Shown here one piece after another: positions 10,821 through 20,687 of a stretch of 64,000 nt of DNA (positions are counted from its first letter, which is position 1; each line of letters opens with the position of its first letter). The translations under genes and the position numbers were made by a program. The notes under the pieces are model-generated. The model did no database searches. It saw only the letters and a list, made by a program, of their open reading frames with translations, and had not been told where the DNA came from. The stretch covers positions 372,001 through 436,000 of the forward strand of contig NC_079245.1 in assembly GCF_028009165.1 (NCBI RefSeq), in the 5' to 3' direction. The stretch comes from Akanthomyces muscarius (taxonomy: Eukaryota > Ascomycota > Sordariomycetes > Hypocreales > Cordycipitaceae).

Positions 10821-11234
10821 TGCGAGAGGCAGCCAACGTGCGTCAAAGCAAGTCCTACAAAGTCTTGCAGTTTGTAGAGATGCTGAAGACTCCTATGCTC
10901 GGCGTATGGAACAGATGCTCTATCCCGACCGTAAGCGCGGCGGTCCTGTCACGAAGGCGTTCACTTGCGACAAGAGGGTAAACTAGAAACACGCATTGCA
11001 AGCGAAAATATTGGGATCGATAGACATTAAGTAGCTGAACAAGAGTCTATTTTTATGCAACTCGGAGAGACGCTACAAGGGTGCCCCTCATTGACGAGCC
11101 GGATCCTACAGCCTGATTTGCCTCTGCAGACGTTGGATTGGTTGAAAATCCTTCGCCGAACCACGATGACGCAGCACAATTGGATGTTGGATCCTCACTT
11201 AATCGTGCCATTTAGAAAAAAAGCTATTGGCACA
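10821..11234. other. Intergenic, nothing recognised
   Basis: Promoter side of the membrane-protein gene and 3' side of NMT1 (tandem, both minus). No feature seen. Confidence 0.5.
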
Positions 11235-12421
11235 CTATGCAGCAGCAGTGCGAGGGAGACGGCGGAAGCCACCATTGCAGGCGACATCGCACTGGAGCTC
11301 AACCATGCGCTTCTGGTCGCCGGTCGGGTCCTCGGACGCCTCTTCCAGCACCCACTCGAGGTGCTCGTTGGTGTAATTGGGAACAAAGTCGGCCGCCAGG
11401 ACGCCGAGGCGCTGGCCGTACTTGGTGACCTTTGTCCAGTCGCGCTTGACGTTCTGCAGATCGCGCGAGAAGTAGGCGTAGCTGCGCTCAAAGATCTTGC
11501 GGTTGAGCTCGGTGCCCATGACGGGCTTGAAGTCGACGTACTCGGCCCAGGCCTTTTCCGGCTCGTCGAGGACAAAGTCGGTGGCGCGCTTGACGGCGCG
11601 CAGGAACGCGCGCACCTGGGTCGGGTTGGCGGCCAGGAAGTCGTCGTTGGCAATGTAGAGGATGGAGCAGAAGCAGCAGCAGCCGAGCTCGGCGAGCTCG
11701 TCGATGCGCAGCATCTGCACGTCCGACTTGGGACGGCCCTGGCTGGCGAGCCACTCCTCGAGCTCGACCATCTGGACGTTCTCGAGGCCGATGCCGGCGT
11801 CAATCTCGCCGTTCTTGATGGCCTTGGAGACGTTCATGCCGCAGCGGACGGCCGTGTAGTCTTCGGGGGTCAGGCCGTAGTGCGAGGTGAGCTCGTCAAT
11901 CTGGATCTTGCCGAACTCGCCGACGTAGCCGATGCGCTTGCCCTTGAGCGAGCGGAAGTCGGTCGTGATGCCAGACTCCTTGAGGTAGACGACGCCAGTG
12001 AAAGGCTCGTCGAGGAGGCTGCCAATCGAGGTGACGGGGAAGTTGCGAGCCTTGGCCTGCGGATCTCATATTAGGTCAGGTCTACTGCAAGGATGGAGGT
12101 CGGACAACGAACAGCAAGCGTGTGGATCATGGCCTTGAATCCCATGTTGACGCTGCCAGAGCCAATGATTTCCGTGACATCCTGGTTGTGTTAGTCTAAA
12201 GCTGCTGACGGCTAGAGGATTGACGCTCACGCTGGGGTCGTTGGGCTCAAGAAGAGCGACCTTGATGCCCTCAGCAGCAAAGAAACCTTTGCTCTGCGCC
12301 AGGTAGAGGGGCGCATGGTAGGGGGTGGCATGCCTAGCCTGTTGTTAGTATACCTGCATCATGTCCAAGGATCTGTTGCTGCTGACCAGTTGGTCAAGAA
12401 CGTGATCTTGTCAGTGGCCAT
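11235..12421 (-). CDS. nmt1: 4-amino-5-hydroxymethyl-2-methylpyrimidine phosphate synthase (NMT1/THI5)
   Basis: Exons 12421..12387, 12333..12231, 12181..12113, 12056..11235 (minus); introns of 53, 50 and 56 bp, the first with a perfect TACTAAC; 342 aa, the family length. It makes the pyrimidine half of thiamine. In the studied yeast enzymes PLP and an active-site His are consumed in a single turnover. The spliced protein starts [20 protein letters not shown] and has Lys62 and His66 ([10 protein letters not shown]), the positions known for the PLP lysine and donor histidine. The Cys-rich CCCFC motif ([12 protein letters not shown]) is intact, and so is the [14 protein letters not shown] segment. 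Expression is expected to be thiamine-repressed through the TPP riboswitch in the leader intron at 12440..12627. Confidence 0.96.
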
Positions 12422-12439
12422 TTTGGATCGAGCAATATG

Positions 12440-12627
12440 CTGCGATAGTTAGTTTCACGCAAGTGCAGGGAGGGAAGATGCAGGTCCTTTCGCTGGTATT
12501 ATCCAGATCAAGTTCGGCCGGTATTTCTCAGAACCATCATCACCCCGCACAGCAGCTCGACACTCGGGAGTCGCGGCTGCTGCGCGTGGGACGATTGAAC
12601 ACCCGGTTGCATTCCAGTATACGTTAC
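12440..12627 (-). other. 188-bp 5'-UTR intron of NMT1
   Basis: Donor GAG|GTAACG at 12627 and acceptor ACTAACTATCGCAG at 12440, 18 bp upstream of the ATG. The intron contains the TPP aptamer, the same layout as the known Neurospora NMT1 leader, where ligand binding shifts splice-site choice. Splice sites were read by eye. Confidence 0.75.
12480..12560 (-). promoter_or_regulatory. TPP riboswitch (THI element)
   Basis: Minus-strand RNA reads GCGGGGTG, then CTGAGAAATACC (12531..12520), then CTTGATCTGGATAATACCAG and CGAAAGG. These are the two conserved halves of the thiamine pyrophosphate aptamer: the pyrimidine-sensing CUGAGA and the pyrophosphate-sensing CUGAUCUGGAUAAUNCCAGCG-type segment. The P3 arm between GGGGTG and CTGAGA is very short. 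The element lies in the leader intron of a thiamine-biosynthesis gene, as expected. Its ends are approximate. Confidence 0.93.
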
Positions 12628-12787
12628 CTCGATCTTGGGATAAGCTCCATAGCGATTGTCCTGCGGCGGATCACATTGTCCGTACCGAAAAGCTTTGGTT
12701 GTGCTAGTTGTTGATTTTGATTTGGTGGTGGGGGTTGTGTGTAAGAGGGTGAATTGAGAAAGTCGCGCATCTCCAGTTCCAACTGGG

Positions 12788-12794
12788 TTTTATA
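12788..12794 (-). promoter_or_regulatory. TATA box (TATAAAA) of NMT1
   Basis: TATAAAA on the minus strand, ~370 bp upstream of the ATG and ~165 bp upstream of the leader-intron donor. Confidence 0.6.
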
Positions 12795-13042
12795 GCTCGC
12801 CAGCGATGTCGGGAGCTGAACCAATTATATGATTCATCAAGACAATAGCTACAAATGATTACTCCATTTATATCTGCCTCTGGCACCGGCAATTGGTTCC
12901 CCTCATTAGGTCAAGGTTACGGCACAATCTCAAGGTGGATCAACCCCGCCATGCTGGTGCTGATGAGCCTTTTATAAGCGATACATATCCAGCGATCGTC
13001 CTATCTATGAGGTTCACAAATGATAGCGGTCATGACATTAAT

Positions 13043-14830
13043 TCAGCTACACTGCTTCGTAAACGACAAAAGTGCTGCAGAAGAGTCTGGAAGGCTAACT
13101 GTGACTAGGCCGTTGCTCACCATTGTCGTCTCACCAGCCGTTACATTGTGCAGCCGTACCGGTCGGCCCGCATCAAGCTCCCAATTATAGCTCCAGCCAT
13201 CAAACGTGATACCTGTAATCGCGTCACTTCCGTTGGCCATGAGGCGCTGAACTCGAACGATCTGGCCGTCTGCGACTTGAGGCCCTACGTGGAAGCTGTA
13301 TGTGCGTGCCACCCGGACCGCGGGATCCGGGACCGGGACAAGGCCTGCGCCATCTACTGTCGTGTTGTACCCATGCATGTTGATGACGAGAAGTCGGGCC
13401 AATTTCTTGCTTTCCGCAAAGTGAGCCGCGTACGCAGCTTCTTGCTGATCTGTGCCGAGGGCTATGTTGGACAAGCTGACCGGCCGTGTGGCACTGTTGC
13501 GAAGCATAGCAGCGACGGCCATGCTACCGTAGTACGACGCTTTGGTGCCTTTGGTGGCCTTGTCCGTGTCAACTGGCTGCCAGGCTTGGTACTATGGCCG
13601 TGTTTAGCTTATTTCGGCATTCTCAAGAACGAGCAATTGAATGAGAACCCACGCGATAATTCGTTCCCTGGTGCATGTGCACTCTCTTGAAGCCGACCGA
13701 CGCCGAGTAGAGGTTAAAATTGATGCCCCAGAGAGCAGCTCCGAAAGTATTGGACAGGCCCGGGCGCCCTTGATTATAGAGCGAATTGGTTTCCCCAAAA
13801 ATCAAGGGAGGGGCAGATGCATTGCCCGTTGATCCAAAGATGCTGTCATAAGACTTTACATGGTTGTCGACAGAAGCTTTCGTGACTCCAAAGTTCATCA
13901 ACGTTCCTTGCAGAGTAACACCTGGAGACGCGGCGCCACTGATGTAGCTGTGGCGTTGTTAGTCACGATGATACACAGCAACATAGTCTCAAGCATACTT
14001 GTGTGTTGAAAAAAGCCCAATGTTATTGTTCACATCCAGTCCAGACTGCCACGTTTTTGGCTCCTTTAGAGGGTTTGCGAGGGCGGCGAAAGATGGCGCC
14101 ATGTACTGCGGATCGCCCAAGCTCGGGCAGCTCTCCTTCACTCGAGCTCGAATTTCTCTTGTGCCGTTGAGCCACTGCCAGACATAGCTGCTTTCATTCC
14201 ACGATGGCGTTCTCACGGCACCTTGAGCAGACACGCCATATAGATCCGGTTCGTTTCCATACTCCCAAGTGTAAAGCTTCCCATTGCCAAGCGTCTTGCA
14301 GACGAGCGGTACTGTCTCGACCAGCGTCTGCCAGCCAGCACTGCGGTTACCACCCAGCCCGAGATTCAATCCGTGCGAGTACTTGAACCCCGGCCAGGTG
14401 TTGTACGACTCAAAATAAGCAGGCCCTATCGTAATTGTCGTCGGATAATCAGGAGACCGGCTCGGGTCCACGATGCCAATTAATGCCTGCTTTTGGGAGC
14501 CGTTGAAGAGTGCATAATCTTGCGTGTTGCCTCCTACTCTGATGTAGGGATTGGTCCCCATCACGTCGCCGAGATTCCTGAGTAGATTGTATGAAAATTC
14601 ATTCGGCACAGTATCGTTCCCTGTGTCAAATTTAGCATTGAGACGATACAACGCCGCGGTCGAGAGGCCAGCAGACCTGCAAATTCTGGGAATGAAGCGA
14701 ACTCGATTGAGTAGCTGACGAAGCCGTCCAAAGGCTGCCCGATTTTGTTCACCGTAGGTGGCACATTGTATATGTCTGCCGACGCTGCCGTGATCGCCAG
14801 CATACCAGCTAGCAACACAATCCGGACCAT
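13043..14830 (-). CDS. Secreted glycoside hydrolase family 79 (beta-glucuronidase/heparanase-like)
   Basis: Exons 14830..14677, 14620..13999, 13947..13653, 13591..13043 (minus), introns 56, 51 and 61 bp; 539 aa. The ATG at 14830 is chosen because it begins a signal peptide (MVRIVLLAGMLAITAASA); upstream in-frame codons add a hydrophilic extension. The (beta/alpha)8 domain shows GFVSYSIEFASFPEFAG and PYIRVGGNTQDYA, the acid/base in EYGNEPDLYG (E175) and the nucleophile in IFGETNSLY (E311), followed by a GH79C-type beta domain (from ~380 to the end). Several N-glycosylation sites are visible. The likely substrate is beta-glucuronides on glycoproteins or proteoglycans; the exact one cannot be read from sequence. 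It is divergent from the purine permease at 16277. Confidence 0.92.
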
Positions 14831-16276
14831 TCTGTAGGATGATACTGGCGAGGCCGAAGTTACAAATCTTTTCAAGGTCAAGGCTGCTATTCCAACGGCC
14901 AGTCACTCTCACAATCGTTTTCTTCTCTTTTCGGCCCGAATTTGGTAGCTGCCTGCACTCCGCATCGTGATAACCCCGCACCATGCACGGCGCTTGGTGT
15001 CGCTAGTTGTACAGTTACATGGCATCACTAGAGGTCAGCGCCGGAAGCACTACTAACTAGTTAACTAGAGACTACCACGACGACACGGCTAGCGGGAGCA
15101 TTAGTGACCGACTCAATGTTTTCTGGGGAATCGCGTGTTCTCGGGCAACCGTCATTCTGCATCGCAAGGATAGGAGCCTCGGTTTGCTCGACCGATCCTT
15201 CTCGTGGGCAATTGCTACAATTGTCATTATGTATCGTCGACGGTTGCTGCGAACCCATCCCTTGGGCACCCTATGGCGGAGGAATGTTTTAGTCATCTCC
15301 TGCCGTTCACGTTGATCTCGGTTGGGGTAACCGGCAGCACCACCAGTGACATGCCAAGTTTCACCAACTCCGTACTGGTCCCGTTGGGCTTCGAGAATCG
15401 TCTTCTGTCTTGACATTAATCCTCATTGTTGGAGATTGCTATTCCATTCTTCCGTGGCAAATCTTTTGCTTGCGGCTGTAAAGATGCTGACGTGTCTAGG
15501 ATCAAAGCGTCCACAAGATAACTCCCGAGGGAAACTACGGCGAAAGCTCTGCGGGAAATATTGCGCTCCCACGTTCAATAGGCTGAAAGTACATTTTCGC
15601 TTGGCGACTGATAGAACCCTTGCAGGTTGCAGGGTCTGTTTCACAATGAAGCCCATTTCGCGTGGCAGGGGAGATGAGCATTCCCGTGTGGCAGAGAGCT
15701 AGGCGATAAGAAATTAAATCCCAGTCGCCAATCAGGCTTGAATAATTGTATTTCCACGGAACCCATGACTGGCTTGCTCCACAGCGACATATGTTGCAAG
15801 CCTCAAGTCCATAGTTCAAGCCATCGGCGGACTCCGACCTTGGTCCTCGTCGCCGCCGGCCGCGCTTGGACACTGGATCTCATGCACTTTGCAAAGACAA
15901 CAGCCCTATTGGTCGGGTGTCCCCGCCAAGATATCTCTTTCGGAGAATATAGCGCCATGTGCAGCTGAATTCTCCCAGGGAAAAGGCGCAGATAATCATC
16001 GCCACGTGAGGGCTGATGGTAGATAGGATGGTGGCCACAGGGCCGACCTCGTACGGTCTTGTCCAGCCTAGATAGTAGCTAGCCATCAAACGGCGACAAA
16101 TAGCCGGGTTCGAGATCGCCACTACACTTGATAATGTATCTGGTTACCCCATGGGGGCGGAGCTCTCCGTGGGTCTATTTCATTCTCGATGTAATTGTCA
16201 GAGGTTAAAAGCGAGTCGTTTCTGCCAACTTTTAGGTTCCAGCTCTGTGACTTTCTTGCGAGTTCTGTTTTTTGCA
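14831..16276. other. Divergent intergenic region, GH79 / purine permease
   Basis: 1.45 kb with no convincing gene; the short open frames lack domains or splice continuations. Contains the palindromic ACTAACTAGTTAACTAG block at 15051-15067. Confidence 0.5.
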
Positions 16277-17938
16277 ATGTCACATCTTCAATCAGACGAC
16301 GTAGAGAAGAGCGCCGGTGTGCTGCACCCGGCGAAGCAAGTCGAGACGGGGCCAGAGTCTCACGATGAAGCCGAGGTTGTCCCCATGTCGAAGCTGCAGC
16401 AGGCGCTTCTCAAGATCAAGGTAGAGACAAGAGGTATTGAACGTGTCCCCGACGACGAGCGGACAGACACTTCTTACCTCAATGTCGGGTCCATGGTATT
16501 TCGTCCTCCTTCTCCCAAGCCGCCGACGCCCGTCTGACTATGTGCAACTACGATAGTGGCTTGCCGCCAACATGGTGGTTCCCTCCTTTGCCATTGGCGC
16601 TTTGGGGAAACCGCTGTTTGGCGTTGGCTTTCTTGACTCTGTTCTAGTCATCATCTTTTTTAACCTGCTGGGAAGTGCAACGGTGTGCTTCTTCTCCATG
16701 TTTGGCGCTGCTTTTGGCCTGCGCCAGATGACGCTCTCCAGGTTCTGGTTTGGTTGGTGGGGTGTCAAAATAAGTAAGAAAACATTGCGCCCGCCGAGTA
16801 AACTCTATTCTTACAATTCTTTTCCCTGCCAGTTGCCGTCTTCAATATTCTAGCCAGTGTCGGTTGGGCTGCGGCAAACATCATCATCGGCGCACAGCTT
16901 ATACACGCAGTCAACAACGACGTCCCAGGATACGCCGGCATTCTCATCATTGCGTTCTGCACGCTTTTGGTCGTATTCTTCGGATACAAAGTAGTCCACG
17001 CCTACGAATTTTGGAGTTGGATGCCGACCTTTATCGTGTTCCTGATTGTGCTAGGAGTTTTCGCTCACTCTGGCGATTTCGTCAACACGCCATCACACAG
17101 TGGCAAAAGGGAGCTCGGCGCAATCCTCTCCTACGGCTCGACTGTCTTTGGCTTCGGTACTGGATATACACCTTTTGCGGCCGATTATACAGTCTATCAG
17201 CCCAGCAACCGACCGCGGCGCAACATCTTCTTCGCTACCTGGCTTGGAATTTATCCAACCTTGCTATTCACAGAAATTCTGGGAGCTGCCGTCATCACTG
17301 CGACCGCGCTCAATGGAGGGGACAATGTCTATCAGAAAGGATATTCAGACTCAGGAATCGGCGGCCTTTTGGGTGCCGTTTTGTTCGAGCGACTAGGTGG
17401 CTTCGGAAAATTCTGCGTCGTTATCTTGTCTCTCTCAATCGTCGCCAATAACTGCCCAAACATTTACTCCGTGTCGCTTACACTCATGGTCCTCGGTCGC
17501 TGGACTCGCAAAGTCCCGCGATTTCTTTGGTCGACTCTCGCCACTGGCATTTATATCGCCATTGCTATCCCTGGTTACAGTCATTTTGAAACGGCTCTGG
17601 AGAACTTTATGAATTTGATCGCATACTGGCTTGCGATTTACGAAGGTATAGTCCTGTCTGATCACTTCATCTTCAAGCGCGGCTTCTCTGGGTACCGCCC
17701 GGAAAACTATGAAGACCGCACTAAGCAGCCACTCGGAATTGCCGCGGGTATCGCTTTCTGCTTCGGTGTTATGGGCATGGTTCTGGGTATGAGCCAGTCT
17801 TGGTGGGAGGGTCCAATTGCGAAGCATGCAGGAACGCCTCCTTTCGGTGGCGATGTTGGATTCGAGTGTGCTTTCGCTTTTTCCTCTGTGACGTATATCA
17901 TCATACGCACAGTTGAGCTCAAGTATTTCGGACGGTAA
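16277..17938 (+). CDS. Purine-cytosine permease (NCS1 family, Fcy2-like)
   Basis: Exons 16277..16495, 16557..16773, 16833..17938, introns 61 and 59 bp; 513 aa. An acidic cytoplasmic N-terminus of ~65 residues leads into NVGSMWLAANMVVPSFAIGALG, then about a dozen hydrophobic segments. FGFGTGYTPFAADYTVYQP is the characteristic Fcy/purine-cytosine permease segment, and NCPNIYSVSLTLMVLGR also fits. It would carry purines/cytosine with protons across the plasma membrane. The long exon 3 looks intact, and length matches the family. It faces the GH79 gene across a 1.45 kb divergent promoter and is convergent with the antiporter (stops 117 bp apart). Confidence 0.93.
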
Positions 17939-18055
17939 TAAGCTGAACTCTTTTCTTCCAATGTCGAATTCCCCAAACCGAACTCATTCAATTCGTGTAC
18001 GTATTCAATGCCAAATCAATATGCTCTAAGTGTAAATATCTCCAAACTATCGCCT

Positions 18056-20687
18056 TCAAGAGTGGACTTGCACATCTGCGGCATGGACTGCCTGAACAAT
18101 TAACACGTCCGCTTCAACAAATTCTTCAACTACCTGCGCGGCAAGAATTCCCAAGCAGTCCTTTGTCTCCGTTGCCGGGTGGTGCCTGGGTTTACCTTCG
18201 TCCAGTTTCTCTTTCGCATGTCTTCCGACGACAATGAGGCTTGATTTATTCCCACGCGAACTCACTTCAAAATTGGTAGATGCATGATGGATGAGCTCTT
18301 CCACAGTACTGGGGCCCTCAACATGCTCAAGTTGGACTCTTGCAGACACTTCTCCCCTCAAGTTATTCAAGTAGCTCATCACGTCTGTGTTCGGTGTACT
18401 GGAATCTTGCACATCCGCTTCCTTGGACTTCAGGATTGTGGCAGTTGCTTGCGATCCCTCACACAGCTGCAAGACTAGCCGGAGTGCAAAATCGTCGTCC
18501 GCGCCGCCGATATATATCATGAAAATGTGGTACGGCTGGCGAGTGACGGGAGTGACGGGGAAATCTTGCCTCATCATGCCAAAAGAATATTGGCGGCTCA
18601 GCTTGCCCTTCTCTTCGACAGCAACCTCTCTCGAGTCAGTATGTTCACTTCTAGTGAAAAACACAGCAATGTTGTGCTCATTGTTCTCGAGTATGGATGA
18701 AACGAATGAAGTGTATGGCGACGCTAGCTTATCAGCTTGTGCGGATGATGAAATAATCTGGGAGTCTCCGATGCTTCCTGTTTCACTCCAAGGAACAAGA
18801 AGTAGGCTAGCGGACATGGCTGTCGATTTGGTGAGAAGTGCCTGGGAAAACCGATGCTCGGGCATGATAGCGACTTCCCCAGACACGGCCAAGGAGTTTG
18901 AATGAGTCACGGCCTGGAAGGTATTGACAACAGGGTCGTGACGACTGTAGCTGTCCACCTGGGAAACAGTCATGACGGATGAATCACGATCCGTCAGCTG
19001 TAGGAGCCTTATTCCATGAGCGCGTACTGGCCTTGGAATAGCGTTCTCCGACCCCTCACCTATAGCGACTGGTTTAGAGGAGTCGCCAAAGAGGGAAACA
19101 AGTTTGAGGAGTCTTGGCATAGTGTCGAGGCGCAGATATACGAGGAGTCGGGCCACACTTTGCTCTCGGGTAGCATTCGCAGTTGCGCCATCGCTGGGCG
19201 GGTTGATGAGCGCGCCAGTATCCCAGTCTATTTCACCGCGACGCCAGAGCTCCATCTTCTTTTGATACCAAGGCGGGTATAGCCATGACACGAGCGGTGT
19301 TGTGGAGAAGGTGGTCAAAAGTGCCATGACAACGAAAATTGTAAAAGTCCTAGTGCTGAGAATGTTGGCTTGGAGGCCAATGTTCTGTGTCCTTCGGTCA
19401 GCGAGTTTGAACAGCTTCGGATACATCATGAGCGACTTACCAACACGATTAGCTCTACGAGACCCTTGCAACTCATCAAAACACCAATAGTCAACGATTC
19501 GCGCCACACGAGACCGTTCAGTCGCGCAGCACAAGAAGCACCAATGATTTTCGTTAAGAAAGCGACAATGGTTGTCGCAAAGACATATCCCCAAGCCAGC
19601 CCGCTGTCCAGTAAACCCAAGTTTGTCTTGAGACCGGAGAGGGTGAAGTAGAGCGGTAGAAGTAAAGCGCCGATCAAATCTTCCATCTTTTCGGTAACTT
19701 TAATGTTGAAGCGGCCTTCACGCGGAATAATGAGACCGACCATGAACGCGCCAAAAATTGGGTGCACGCCAATGATACCCGTAAAGAAGGCGGCCGCCAG
19801 TGCCAATATCATAATGAGTGACACAATGCCTTGGGAGGGCCCATTCTGCAAGCTGTTTGTCCGACGGAGGAGCCAGATCAAAGCAGGTCTGACAAGGTAC
19901 ACAAGAAATAAAAGGAACCCGACGCAACACAGCAGGATCCAGAGCGCAGTTAGGCCCTTGCCTGCATTCACAAGTGTGACACACAATGCGAGTAGCACCC
20001 AGCCCACCACGTCGTTAGCGACGCCTGCAGATAGAGTGATGACACCGACGGAAGTGTCGAGAAGCTTCAGCTCGGAGAGGATTCGGCACAGGACCGGAAA
20101 GGCCGTAATGGCAATGGCGATGCCAATAAAGAGCATGTAGGTGCTGAAGCTGATGGGCGCAAGGTCTGAGTCCTCGCGAAAGGCGTGGTAAACTCCCCAG
20201 GCGAGACCGCAGCCAGCGGCGAATGGGATCGCAAGGCCTGCGAATGCGACAGACGTTGCGATGCGCCAGTTTGCCACGAGAAATTTGACATCAGTCTCCA
20301 TGCCAATGAGGAAAAGGTACAGGATCAAGCCGAGATTGGCGACCAAGGACAGGTTCGGAATGGACTCTTTGGGGAATATGGCTTGCTGAAACCCCGGCAC
20401 GCGGCCCATCACCGACGGCCCCAGGATGATGCCCCCGACAACTTCGGCAATGACGCGTGGTTGTCGGATCTTGGACAGAGGCCAGTGCAAAGCATGGCAG
20501 ACAATGACAATTAAACTGGCCTAGAGAGACATGCGTCGTTAGAAGTGACGCGGTGGCTTGTGCCAGTAAGTGAACCTACTTGAATAATGAAAAGGATGAT
20601 GGGGTCACCCGGATTGTACTTTGACGGATTGGCCCCCTCGATGATACCGCCTTGCGGTGGAGCGCGATTTCCATCCGCCGTCGACAT
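18056..20687 (-). CDS. kha1: K+/H+ antiporter (CPA2 family, Kha1-like)
   Basis: Exons 20687..20580, 20520..19441, 19384..18056 (minus), introns 59 and 56 bp; 838 aa. The N-terminal half has ~12 membrane segments of the Na+/H+ exchanger domain: QPRVIAEVVGGIILGPSVMG, NLGLILYLFLIGMETD, ITLSAGVANDVVGWVLLA (conserved ND pair), GVHPIFGAFMVGLIIP and CKGLVELIVLNIGLQANILS. The second exon junction lies exactly in this last motif, confirming the splice. The C-terminal ~420 residues are hydrophilic; the segment PYHIFMIYIGGADDDFALRL is the nucleotide-binding-like fold seen in Kha1 proteins. In yeast Kha1 acts in K+ and pH homeostasis of the Golgi. It is divergent from the hexose transporter across 4.4 kb. 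Confidence 0.92.

Larger units (their letters stand above)
12422..13042. other. NMT1 leader and promoter; remainder without a gene
   Basis: 12422-12793 is the leader, riboswitch intron and core promoter of NMT1. From ~12800 to 13042, between the NMT1 promoter and the GH79 stop codon, no gene was seen. Confidence 0.6.

Noticed and set aside
11055..12074. 339-codon open frame on the plus strand
   Set aside because: Antisense shadow of exon 4 of NMT1; Leu/Val/Asp-rich composition typical of complement frames, no domain.
15535..16122. Minus-strand frames of 112 and 80 codons in the GH79/permease gap
   Set aside because: No signal peptide, recognisable domain or splice partners; left as intergenic.
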